Shown here: piece by piece, positions 1 through 10,600 of the stretch
Numbering within the stretch: the stretch's first letter is position 1
Layout: every line of letters starts with the position of its first letter
Assembly: GCA_934045075.1 (NCBI GenBank)
Contig: OW203722.1
Location: forward strand, 10,815,396-10,879,395
Source of the DNA: Yponomeuta sedellus
Taxonomy: Eukaryota; Arthropoda; Insecta; Lepidoptera; Yponomeutidae
Length of the DNA stretch: 64,000 bases
Direction: 5' to 3'
Made by a program: the position numbers and the translations under genes
Notes under the pieces: generated by a model
Databases searched by the model: none
Seen by the model: only the letters and a program-made list of their open reading frames with translations
What the model was told of the DNA's origin: nothing

Positions 1-172
1 TACGTACCTACTCGACGCGGACTTTGATTATATGTAGGTACCTACACTGACGGATCGCGTGAGGTGAGAGCGGCCTTGTCACACACAAGTAGTCAGTATG
101 CGTTGGCAATCTGCCGATAGCGCTCGTCTTGTCAAACAAGTTAATGCCGTAGCGGTATTTTATGACTGTACT

Positions 173-181
173 TATATAAAA
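173..181 (+). promoter_or_regulatory. TATA box upstream of the SLC22-like gene
   Basis: The string TATATAAAA lies about 70 bases before the start codon at 250, which is a plausible distance for a TATA-dependent start near position 200-205. An arthropod-type initiator TCAGT is also present at 93-97, so a start further upstream cannot be excluded. If that start is used, the short frame ATG CGT GAT GTC TAA at 195-209 would become a four-codon upstream ORF. This is a motif match only. Confidence 0.45.
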
Positions 182-249
182 CGCGAATAATACAATGCGT
201 GATGTCTAATAGAGGCTAGATTATCAAGTCGTATTGAAATAGTGTTAAC

Positions 250-1878
250 ATGGCTGACTCAATCAGTGTTAGTGAAAACAAAATGAACTTTGATACCGAG
301 CTAAATAAACAATTGGGCCAGTTTGGTAAATACCAACTAATCAATATCTTGCTCATAGTGGTGCCGGCTATCGTGTCGGGGTTCATGGCCGGCGACTACA
401 TCTTTACAGCGGCGCGGCTGCCGCATCGCTGCGCTGTGGCCCCGTGCGATGGCCCACGGCCTGAGTACGCTCCCGGGTGGATCCTGCATGCCATACCGCC
501 TGCCAGCGGGGGGTTCCAAGACTGTCACCGGTACGAATATGCCAACGTTACTACGGAAGACTACTTGGAAGTTTGTCCAGCAAACCTTTTTAACGAAAAC
601 ATAACTGTTCCTTGCGACGATTACGTGTACGAGAGGACTAACTCGGCGGTGTTCGACTTCGGGCTGGAATGCCGTGAGTGGCTTCGTGCGCTGGCTGGTA
701 CGGCGAACAGTCTGGGCGGCATGGTGGCGCTGCCGCTGGCCGGATATATCTCTGACCGTTACGGTCGACGAACCTCCATTGTTTTGTTTTCATTCAACAT
801 TGCGCTAGTGGGATTCGTGAGATCATTTTCGATCAACTACGCCATGTATGTTACGTTACAGTTCATGCAGACTGCGATAGGTGGCGGTGCATATAGCGCC
901 GCATACATTTTAGCCACGGAAATTGTCGGCTCTAGATACCGCGTAGCAACGAGTGCGACTATGTCATCTATGTTTGCTTTGGGGCAAGTATTATTGGGAA
1001 CAATCGCTTCTGCCATTCCAGCGTGGCGTAAACTTAGTATGGTACTATTTGCACCGGTATTCCTGCTCGTCTCCTATCGCTGGATTCTAACTGAAAGTCA
1101 CCGGTGGTTGCTTAGTAAGAACAAGCAAAAAGCAGCGAAATCTACCTTAGAAAGAGCAGCCCGTTTAAATGGACGCAAGATACCTGAGAAGTCAATGAAC
1201 TTTTTGCTTACTGCCATATCGAACAACAAAACTAACATTAGAACCGAAGATGGTAGAGACAGTTCACTGATTACGCATATTTTAAGATCACCGGTGTTGC
1301 TACGCCGATGTTGCACGACACCTGTATGGTGGGTGACTACCACATTCATATACTACGGATTGGCAATAAACTCAGTCAGTTTGTCTGGCAACATGTATTA
1401 TAATTACATAGCAACGGCGGCTATTGAGATCCCTGGATATTGGACGGCCGTTTTGATGTTAGATAAGATAGGGCGAAAGACCGTGCTCTTCTCAGCGTAC
1501 ATGCTATGTGCTACATGTTGTGTTGGTTTTGCGTTGATTCCAGCTAATTTTCCCGGCCTATCTATGTTTGTTTATTTGGTTGGTAAATTCAGTATTGCGA
1601 TAGTATTTACGACTGTTTACTTGTACACATCTGAGTTGTATCCCACTAGGCATAGGCATTCACTGCTGGGATTCTCGTCTATGGTTGGCCGAGTGGGCTC
1701 GGTGGTGGCCCCGCTGACGCCCCCGTTGATGGTTTTCTGGAGAGGCATCCCATCGGTGATGTTCGGGGCAATGGCTGTGCTCTCGGCTCTGCTCGTGTTA
1801 ACACAACCTGAGACGTTGGGAGCAAAGTTGCCTGACACTCTTGAAGATGCCGAAAACATCGGCAGGCACTCTCTCTAA
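250..1878 (+). CDS. SLC22-type organic cation/solute transporter (MFS), intronless
   Basis: This complete 542-residue frame belongs to the major facilitator superfamily, SLC22 branch (organic cation transporter-like, Orct-like in insects), which moves organic ions or carnitine-like solutes across the plasma membrane. An N-terminal membrane segment at about residues 30-50 is followed by a large, cysteine-rich extracellular loop at about 60-145 with candidate N-glycosylation sites (NVT, NIT). The MFS signature GYISDRYGRR follows at about 160-170. A second-half motif, LDKIGRKTVL, and a C-terminal PETLGAKLPDTLEDAE block are typical of SLC22. The length is normal for the family. The ATG at 250 is the first in-frame Met, and the frame is open without introns, although family members are usually multi-exon. 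That suggests an intron-loss copy or retrocopy, but no coding damage is seen. The substrate cannot be inferred. Confidence 0.93.
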   Translation: MADSISVSENKMNFDTELNKQLGQFGKYQLINILLIVVPAIVSGFMAGDYIFTAARLPHRCAVAPCDGPRPEYAPGWILHAIPPASGGFQDCHRYEYANVTTEDYLEVCPANLFNENITVPCDDYVYERTNSAVFDFGLECREWLRALAGTANSLGGMVALPLAGYISDRYGRRTSIVLFSFNIALVGFVRSFSINYAMYVTLQFMQTAIGGGAYSAAYILATEIVGSRYRVATSATMSSMFALGQVLLGTIASAIPAWRKLSMVLFAPVFLLVSYRWILTESHRWLLSKNKQKAAKSTLERAARLNGRKIPEKSMNFLLTAISNNKTNIRTEDGRDSSLITHILRSPVLLRRCCTTPVWWVTTTFIYYGLAINSVSLSGNMYYNYIATAAIEIPGYWTAVLMLDKIGRKTVLFSAYMLCATCCVGFALIPANFPGLSMFVYLVGKFSIAIVFTTVYLYTSELYPTRHRHSLLGFSSMVGRVGSVVAPLTPPLMVFWRGIPSVMFGAMAVLSALLVLTQPETLGAKLPDTLEDAENIGRHSL

Positions 1879-1964
1879 GTTTAAATATTTCTATAGTTTT
1901 TTTTTATATTTAATTAAAAATATCGATATGTTTTTTACAAATACATATTTTTCATCGTCATTTT

Positions 1965-1970
1965 AATAAA
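1965..1970 (+). terminator. PolyA signal of the SLC22-like gene
   Basis: An AATAAA hexamer lies 87 bases after the TAA stop in AT-rich sequence, a normal distance for 3' end formation. Confidence 0.55.
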
Positions 1971-2287
1971 TATATATTTGTAAAAAATATATGAAGTTGT
2001 TATATTGAAACTTCGTACACTACGATATTCCCGGTCAGGAATTAGGTTGGGCCTATCTAGGCACCAATCACAATACTTATCGTTTGCTAGCAAATTTATT
2101 AATTTAGTATTTATTTTATATTCCTAAGTAGACAAATATATTTATACTGTGTACTTATTTACATTGAGTAGTTATTTTAGGCAAAACTTTTGCCACATAG
2201 AAAGGACGTGAGACAAAGGCGCAAAAAAGACACACTGTCTGTCCAATTCGTTTTCATATAAAATATACTGATGGGACGAAGCCCACT

Positions 2288-2520
2288 CAGAAAGGACGGT
2301 GCGAGGGCGCGAATTCTATACAACTCGTCGCGTCTTTTCCGCACCCCGTCCCACGTGCTTTTCGTGTACCCGAGGCATTAAATGGTACTTTCTCAAAGCA
2401 AATTTCTACGTGCCAAGAGGCCTAAGAGGTCTAAGAGGTCACAAGGAAGGGGCATGGGGCGGGGGCGTAGAAAAGACGCGACGCGTTGTATAGAAATCGC
2501 GTCCTTGCCCCGTCTTTTGT
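2288..2520. mobile_element. GC-rich inverted-repeat element (MITE-like)
   Basis: Two GC-rich segments, at about 2288-2345 and 2465-2515, are imperfect inverted copies of each other. They share blocks such as GACGCGACGCGTTGTATA and its complement. A related segment occurs at 37285-37505. The short frames across this block are by-products of its composition. No transposase is visible, and the element ends and any target duplication were not resolved. Confidence 0.45.
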
Positions 2521-2983
2521 ATGAAAAGTCTTTTACGCGCCTTCTCCGCGCCTCCCTTCCGTGTGGTTGCCGGCGAAACACAAGGTTCATGAAAATACAT
2601 GTGGCTCCATCTAGTTGTCACGTTCCGAAGCAGAACGATTGCTTGGCCGTGTTCGTTTGTGGAAAACAGTGCACTTTTCAGCACTACATTGTAGATAGTT
2701 ATTTATTTAGTTCCTATAAGAATGTGGGAGATGTCGCTCCTTGCATCAAATTGTACTTTCTCAAATGAAACTATAATATTCAAAATTTACTATGAAGTTA
2801 AGTGGCGATATATTATAAGTTACTTAGTTTTGTACTTAATAATAAATAATTAAGAAGTTATTATAAGTTTATATTTATCCACCGACCACTATCCAGCCCT
2901 ATCCCGAAATATGTATCAAATTAAAATATTTTATTTAGGTAATAGTAACTTAGGGTTCAAAACAAATTTAAATAAGGGGTACA

Positions 2984-3430
2984 CTATTTTTATTTTTAAT
3001 GCACTAACCCGTGCTAAGGAACAAATTTAAAAACCTATTTAGAGGCTAAAAATTTCACCCATGCCGGGATTCGAACCCGCAACCTCTGGCTATACGTACC
3101 AGCGCTCTACCAATTGAGCCAATGGGCGACTCACGGCATCAGTGAAATTTCGAACCTCTTTACAATATTCTCTGTATTACGTACAGGCAGCGACATCTGA
3201 CTTAAAACCTAACTGCAAAGTAGGTAGTCGCGGCTGTAAGTAATGCAATTTGCTTAAGTCAGATGTCGCTGCCTGTACGTAATACAGAGAATATTGTAAA
3301 GAGGTTCGAAATTTCACTGATGCCGTGAGTCGCCCATTGGCTCAATTGGTAGAGCGCTGGTACGTATAGCCAGAGGTTGCGGGTTCGAATCCCGGCATGG
3401 GTGAAATTTTTTGCCTCTAAATAGGTTTTT
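2984..3430 (-). mobile_element. R308 tRNA-like retroelement, inverted dimer
   Basis: The insertion is flanked by a perfect 14-bp duplication, AAATAAGGGGTACA, at 2970-2983 and 3431-3444. It contains one tRNA-like unit on the minus strand (3056-3128) and one on the plus strand (3331-3403), with the strand switch near 3203. Each unit has a pol III A box (GGCTCAATTGGTAGAGCG) and B box (GGTTCGAATCC) and folds as a 73-nt cloverleaf with a degenerate acceptor/T-stem junction. The right end is the R module (GCCTCTAAATAGGTTTTT). The left end is the complement of the A-rich linker end. Confidence 0.85.
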
Positions 3431-3444
3431 AAATAAGGGGTACA

Positions 3445-4361
3445 TTTAAATGCACTTAAAAATAAAGGTACTTTAAACATGTACTTTAAAATCCAACTAA
3501 ACGGTTTTGCTCTGTAATTTAACGGATTAATTTTACTTGCATGCAAGTAGACTTCGAAATTTTAACTTTAATTTTATCTAATCGCAAACATTTCATTGAA
3601 AATTACTTAGGTGTATTAAGTAAAAATCGGTACTTAATATACTTACCTACCTAAGTAAAATAAAATAAAAAACAATGAAAATCTCTTCCATCTACAGAAC
3701 CCTACTCTGGGTATGGCCTGACACGCACCTAGCCCTATTTCTTGTAAGCCCTATTTTATAGTGGAAAATCTATTTATTGTAGAGCCGTTAATAATATGAC
3801 AGAATTTATTTTTTATTCCGAGTTTTTAATTTATTGCAAAGAAGCGTTTTTTATAGAGAGAAGTAGGATTATTTAAGTTGTGTTGGACTCGTTAATTTTT
3901 TTTCTTTTGGTTTTTTTTCTCCTATTTAGTCTGTGGATTCGTTGGACTCATTATATCTCTACCACGGATGTCAAAAATGACATCCGTGATCTCTACATAT
4001 CTATGCTAAGAGCTTCTCAAACCTTTTTACATATTTTTTATAAATGCAGGCTGACAGTAGGTATTTGACGAAAGAGGTGACCCTTCTATTTAGTGCCAAA
4101 GGTGCCAAATTCTAATCTGTGCTGTCACACATTTTTTTATATTCCCAATGATTCCCAAGTGGTTAAATTATCTTTGATATTCCTGTGATATCTGTAATTA
4201 CCATTGGATTACCTTGGTCTTAAAAAAGAATTAGGTATTTGTGATTGAAGTTACCAGCACTCACCAAGCACCCTACCTAGCAACTAGCAAGAACGTTTTG
4301 TACACAGAGGACTGAGTCACGCGATTATAATTACCTAAAATTACCTTCCTTGGATAGATAA
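3445..4361. other. Intergenic, no gene seen
   Basis: This is AT-rich intergenic sequence between the SLC22-like gene and the next gene. It has only short frames and one small inverted repeat, CACGGATGTC/GACATCCGTG, at about 3962-3989. A similar CACGGATGT palindrome recurs at about 40643, so both may be remnants of one short MITE family. Confidence 0.5.
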
Positions 4362-4372
4362 ACAACTATTAG

Positions 4373-4568
4373 TTTAAAAAGCCTATTTAGAGGCTAAAAA
4401 TTCCACCCATGCCGGGATTCGAACCCGCAACCTCTGGCTATCTGTGACAGCGCTCTTTCCAACTGAGCTAATGGGCGACTCACCGGCATCAGTGAAATTT
4501 CGAACCTCTTTACAATGCTCTCTGTATCTAAATAGGTTTTTTAAAATTGTTAGTGCATTAAAAAGAAT
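4373..4568 (+). mobile_element. R308 tRNA-like element, short copy
   Basis: The copy has an antisense tRNA-like unit at 4404-4477, then a strand switch near 4526 into a sense R module and the A-rich linker. The flanks ACAACTATTAG (4362-4372) and ATAACTATTAT (4569-4579) are an imperfect 11-bp duplication, which suggests an older insertion. This copy has the longer D-loop (one extra base) seen also at 31822-32209. Confidence 0.7.
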
Positions 4569-4683
4569 ATAACTATTATTTTAGTTTTCGGACACTCCAT
4601 CTGTGACTGATAGCTGAATCGCCTAAAACCACCTAGAATTCCCAGCTACTCTTTATCTCCGAGCAGGACTCTACCACGACACC

Positions 4684-7600
4684 ATGCCGTGTGGTAACCG
4701 TCCGCTGGTGAAGATGTGGGACAAGCCACGGAAGATCCGTGTGGTCACCCAGTCCCGCTACGAACAAAACGAACCTTCTGTTAAGAAACACTGGAAGAAT
4801 GTCTTGAAAGAAATGGAACTGTCCTACAGGGATGAGAAGGTAGAGTACAGCTGAATTCAGAATAACAAAACAAGAAATAAGAATTAAAAGAGTTCAGCCC
4901 TAGATTATCAATAGTCGACTGTAAAAGTCGCTCATTCTGATCCCGAGTTTTTCTGATTCGAATTCTTTGCGAGCATGCATGGTTTAAAACAACATGAATT
5001 TATTTCGAAAATAATAACAGAGTGGTAGCGCATCGGCGAACCGATTGTCTAATGCATTCGGGTTCGATCCCGACGTGTACTAATGACGTTTTAGTAGCAA
5101 TGTAACTTGTTAAACGTGAAGAGATCCAAGTGTCCCGATTTTATGTACCTTTACGCTTGAATTCGCAAGACTGCGATGGGCTTGTGATGTATGCATTAAG
5201 CCTATATCTCGGTGGGAAAAGGTCTGAGTCCTGTAATATAGGCTTCTTATGTCCGTATCCTAGCGATTCTGGACAACATCGCTACGTAGTAGGGCGTTGG
5301 CGCGAGTGAGGTGGCACAAGTGACCACAATATTGATCGATAAAATCAAAAACAGGATGTTTTCATTGGAAGTGATGGTTTAATGAACGTTACATGTTAAA
5401 TTAGGTTACAATAATAATTAGTATCACTATTGTCTAAACGAAAATTGCGCTGTCACGGCACAAAACACGGCCCCGGCACAAATAACGTGTATCGCGAATC
5501 GATACAAGGAAATGCGTCAGCGCCCGTCTTTCTCAAGAATGAGATAGAACTACTGATACCTCGGTACTTGTTTATTATACTTTCGCATCATCGGAAGAGA
5601 CAATGAACGATATGTTATGTATGATACACACATTCCACGTTTTTCTATTGCACATCTTTAAGGGGAATCCAGTCGGTTTTGATAGCACGGTGCCCACGAT
5701 TTCTTTTATAATTTTTCAATATACAGTCAGTAACACAATATTTATATAGATAATACAAATCTTCATAAGTGACATCACACTATGTCTTAGCTTAATCGTA
5801 TAACATTACTTAGATTTAAGAAATCATGGTTGTATCCCATTTTCTGGTTGTGCAATAAAGTTTTTTCTGCCTATCTATCTTAATCAAACCATCTGTTGAC
5901 ATAAAGGGAAATTTGTTTAGTTGCACAATACTCACTTTTACTGTTTGAAAGCGTGGATTGCCTCCAATTTATACAGTCGAGAACACGAAACTAAAACATT
6001 TTACAATAAAAATGGGCATGGTGCTATTTAATCTATGCTACTGATTGTATGTAGTGAAATTCACTAAATAATAAAAATAACTTCCACGCAACATAATCAT
6101 TTGTCCTGGTTCCAAACTACGTAACCCTGTGCTATGGTATCCAGTCAAGGACATCACAAACGTGGGAATACTGAAGCTATTTATACTAATCCAGTAGGTA
6201 CGGCGGCGTTCAGGAATCGCACCCACGACCTAGGTACCTTACTACATTCGTTATCAACCTTTGTATGTCCCCACTGCTGGGGCACGAGTCTCTTCCTGCA
6301 TCGCAGGAAGGTTAGGCCATACTCCACCACGGGGGCCAAGTCCGGGTTGGTGGAGGATTGTAAGACAGTGGCGGGCCTTACTGTCAGAAGTTATCAAGCC
6401 GCCCATAAGGCCTCTGACATGGCTTAACGACTGCCATTATATGACAGCCGGCACCAACGGCTTAGCGTGCCTTGCGAAGCACGGAAGCGCTCGGAAAAAT
6501 GCCACTAGCGGTATTCACGGGACGCTCACCCATCCTGTACCTGACCGCGCCTGTTGTTGCTTAACCAAGTGATTGATTCCAATCACTCGGTTCGCCTAGG
6601 CCACGAGCGCTTCACCTTACTACATATATAAAATATAATTTAATATAATCACTTGCATGTGTAGTGTTCCTCGGCATTGACCGCACTTTTACTTTGTAAA
6701 ATTTATTTCTTGATATAGAGCAACCTCTGGAAGCATTATAATTTAAAAACCTATTTAGAGGCTAAAAATTTCACCCATGCCGGGATTCGAACCCGCAACC
6801 TCTGGCTATCCGTACCAGCGCTCTTCCAATTGATCCAATGGGCGACTCACGGCATCAGTGAAATTTCGAACCTCTTTACAATATTCTCTGTATTACGTAC
6901 AGGCAGCGACATCTGACTTTAGCAAATTGCATTACTTACAGCCCCGACTACCTACTTTGCAGTTAGGTTTAACATCGGAACGATATCACTGTACCCACAT
7001 GATTACACTATTTTTATTTTTAATGGACTAACCCGTGCTAAGGAACAAATTTGAAAACCTATTTAGAGGCTAAAAATTTCACCCATGCCGGGATTCGAAC
7101 CCGCAACCTCTGGCTATCCGTACCAGCGCTCTACCAATTGAGCCAATGGGCCACTCACGGCATCAGTGAAATTTCGAACCTCTTTACAATATTCTCTGTA
7201 TTACGTACAGGCAGCGACATCTGACTTAAGCAAATTGCATTACTTACAGCCCCGACTACCTACTTTGCAGTTAGGTTTAACATCGGAACGATATCACTGT
7301 ACCCACATGATTACACTATTTTTATTTTTAATGCACTAACCCGTGCTAAGGAACAAATTTAAAAACCTATTTAGAGGCTAAAAATTTCACCCATGCCGGG
7401 ATTCGAACCCGCAACCTCTGGCTATCCGTACCAGCGCTCTACCAATTGAGCCAATGGGCGACTCACGGCATCAGTGAAATTTCGAACCTCTTTACAATAT
7501 TCTCTGTATTACGTACAGGCAGCGACATCTGACTTAAGCAAATTGCATTACTTACAGCCCCGACTACCTACTTTGCAGTTAGGTTTAACATCGGAACGAT

Positions 7601-10600
7601 ATCACTGTACCCACATGATTACACTATTTTTATTTTTAATGCACTAACCCGTGCTAAGGAACAAACTTAAAAACCTATTTAGAGGCTAAAAATTTCACCC
7701 ATGCCGGGATTCGAACCCGCAACCTCTGGCTATCCGTACCAGCGCTCTACCAATTGAGCCAATGGGCGACTCACGGCATCAGTGAAATTTCGAACCTCAT
7801 TACAATATTCTCTGTATTACGTACAGGCAGCGACATCTGACTTAAGCAAATTGCATTACTTACAGCCCCGACTACCTACTTTGCAGTTAGGTTTAACATC
7901 GGAACGATATCACTGTACCCACATGATTACACTATTTTTATTTTTAATGCACTAACCCGTGCTAAGGAACAAATTTAAAAACCTATTTAAGTAGGTAGTC
8001 GGGGCTGTAAGTAATGCAATTTGCTTAAGTCAGATGTCGCTGCCTGCACGTAATACAGAGAATATTGTAAAGAGGTTCGAAATTTCACTGATGCCGTGAG
8101 TCGCCCATTGGCTCAATTGGTAGAGCGCTGGTACGGATAGCCAGAGGCTGCGGGTTCGAATCCCGGCATGGGTGAAATTTTTAGCCTCTAAATAGGTTTT
8201 TAAATTTGTTCCTTAGCACGGGTTAGTGCATTAAAAATAAAAATAGTGTAATCATGTGGGTACAGTGATATCGTTCCGATGTTAAACCTAACTGCAAAGT
8301 AGGTAGTCGGGGCTGTAAGTAATGCAATTTGCTTAAGTCAGATGTCGCTGCCTGTACGTAATACAGAGAATATTGTAAAGAGGTTCGAAATTTCACTGAT
8401 GCCGTGAGTCGCCCATTGGCTCAATTGGTAGAGCGCTGGTACGGATAGCCAGAGGTTGCGGGTTCGAATCCCGGCATGGGTGAAATTTTTAGCCTCTAAA
8501 TAGGTTTTTAAATTTGTTCCTTAGCACGGGTTAGTGCATTAAAAATAAAAATTGTGTAAGCATTATAATGTTAGGTATATGACAGATTTGTAGCCTCCAG
8601 AACAAAAAAAAATGTTGTGTACCTTTTTCCTATGAAATAAACAGTTAAAATTTAAATTAAATTTTTGGTAGTCAAATGTGTTAACTGCTAAACCAACAAA
8701 GTATAGTCAATAAAAGTAAGAAAGCGCGATAGTGGGCATCGTGCTATAAAACCATCTAATCACATGACAAATATTTGTATCTGCATTTGGAATATTAAAA
8801 ACCATCAAAGACAAAACAAAACCATTAAAGGCTACGCAACATGTTGGCAAATGAAATGGTCTTTGATTAGCTAGAGTCGCAATTAGAATACTGTAATGTT
8901 ACACCATTGCCCTATATTATATTTGTTGTCGTTTGGCGTTTGTTACAGGCGTGACAGATACTGCGAAATTATCAAGTTACGTAAAAGTCAGACGAGATCA
9001 GTTTTCAACAATAAAGTATTTTTTATGGGCGATTTCTCAGGAGTTATCTTAAGGAGCATTATCAGAATATTGTTGAGCTAGTCATACTTCACACTTACAC
9101 ACTATCACATCACACTAATATCATAAAGGCTAAAGTTTGTGAGTATATATGTTTGAACAACTTCATGTCTAAACGTCTGAACCGTTTTTAATAAATTTTG
9201 GAATGGAGTTGATTGACACCCTGGATTAACACATGGGCTACGTTTTAGTGCGGTAAAATATGTTATTCCCATGGGAAAATCGATGAACCGCGGGTGACAC
9301 CGCGGGACACAGCTAGTGGTTTATAAGCGGGAAATAATTTAATTTCATAAATCGCTTAGGTTTCTCATCAGTTTGACTTTGTAATCGATCTCGAGAGTTT
9401 GTATAATAAGAGCGGTAATTACTAAAAAAAACCCTACCTCCTATCTACTTACGCTCTACTGCAGGGCACATCACTTCTCTCAGACATTGGAGATACTAAG
9501 CACTGATTTATGCGAACACCTTAGACGCTCAGGTTTCCTCACGATATTTTCCTTCCCCATTATGCTGCTTCCACACCGCCAGTGCAAAAGTGACCTTACT
9601 TTGAAGCTTTCATTTAAGCGGAGACGCAAAAGGTTAATTTTTTTTTATAATATACAGAATTGCTGAATTACAACGAATCTGTTTTGGATGTGTGAATCTA
9701 CACCTATAAAAACATACGGACAGTCGGATTGGATCGTGATATAGAAATATTCCGCCGTTTTATTTCAGTTCTGGGACTCTCAAGCGGAGCATGTTCGTGA
9801 GCTGGTAGGGCCGGTGATCTTCAAGCGGCTGGTGAAAATCTTCAACCTACCAGACCATGAGAATCTCTACGAGCCCAAGTCAGACATCTGGTCCCTCATC
9901 CCCTCGGAGGACTTCTACAATAAGTCTACGAGCGAACACGTAATAATTCGTAAAAACTCCTCTCAATGACAATGGATTCTATTTAACTTAACAGGATCGC
10001 ACTCGTATTTTGCCTTAAGGATCTCGATTGATTCTAGATATGTGTGCCACTTTTTGCGAAAAAACGATCTGTGGAAGAAGATATGACTTATTTCATATAT
10101 GCTACGTTTCTAATTTTTTCATCGAGTTTCTTAAAAGCATTTTTACTATCACATCATATTACTTGCAATTCTTAGAAAATAAAATATTATTTGCATTTCA
10201 ATATGAGTCTCTACGCCTAAAATAACAAAATAACTATTATTATTATTATTATATACTTACATGACATTACGTGGTACCAAATAAACATTTTATCTATCTA
10301 TCAAGGACGTGGAACTAGAAAGCATTTATTTATGCCAAAAACATCCGTCTTTAGAGTTGTCGGACGTACCTACGTCCTAAAAAAACAATTGAAATAATTG
10401 AGAGAATTTAAAGACAATGTACAATTTAGGCTGAGATACTTCAGGATCGTGAAACAAAAACGCCCTGACTACATTAGTAATGAAGTGCTACTGCTATCAA
10501 CTCCTGGATGGATATCCAGAGGAGCACCGAAAACTAGGTGGATGAATGTGGTAAAGAAAGATAAATGAAGAATGGATGATAGACAGAATGCGGAGCCTCG

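Larger units (their letters stand above)
4840..9768 (+). other. Intron 1 of the uncharacterised gene (4.9 kb, repeat-rich)
   Basis: The donor follows AAG at 4839 and the acceptor is TTTATTTCAG before 9769. The intron holds a weak tRNA-like segment (5020-5095, B box GGTTCGATCCC), a B-family SINE (6248-6613) and the six-unit R308 array (6743-8557). It also holds a CTAG-ended repeat (about 9145-9315) and a fragment of another interspersed repeat (about 9460-9600). A CAATAAAGT-plus-TATC tail near 5853-5880 looks like the end of a non-LTR element. No exon is supported inside. Confidence 0.6.

Noticed and set aside
3259..3546. Frames containing AGIRTRNLW-type words at several loci
   Set aside because: They translate the tRNA-like part of the R308 repeats and recur with every copy.
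8102..8174. Functional tRNA genes in the R308 units
   Set aside because: Good A and B boxes are present, but the loop lacks T33, the T stem has a mismatch and a bulge, and the units sit in TSD-flanked repeats with the same long flanks each time.
7989..8560. Hammerhead ribozyme in the R308 monomer
   Set aside because: CTGATG and CGAAA occur close together (CGAAATTTCACTGATG). Their order and spacing leave no room for stem I, and no CTGATGA-stem-GAAA core was found on either strand. A covariance search would be decisive.
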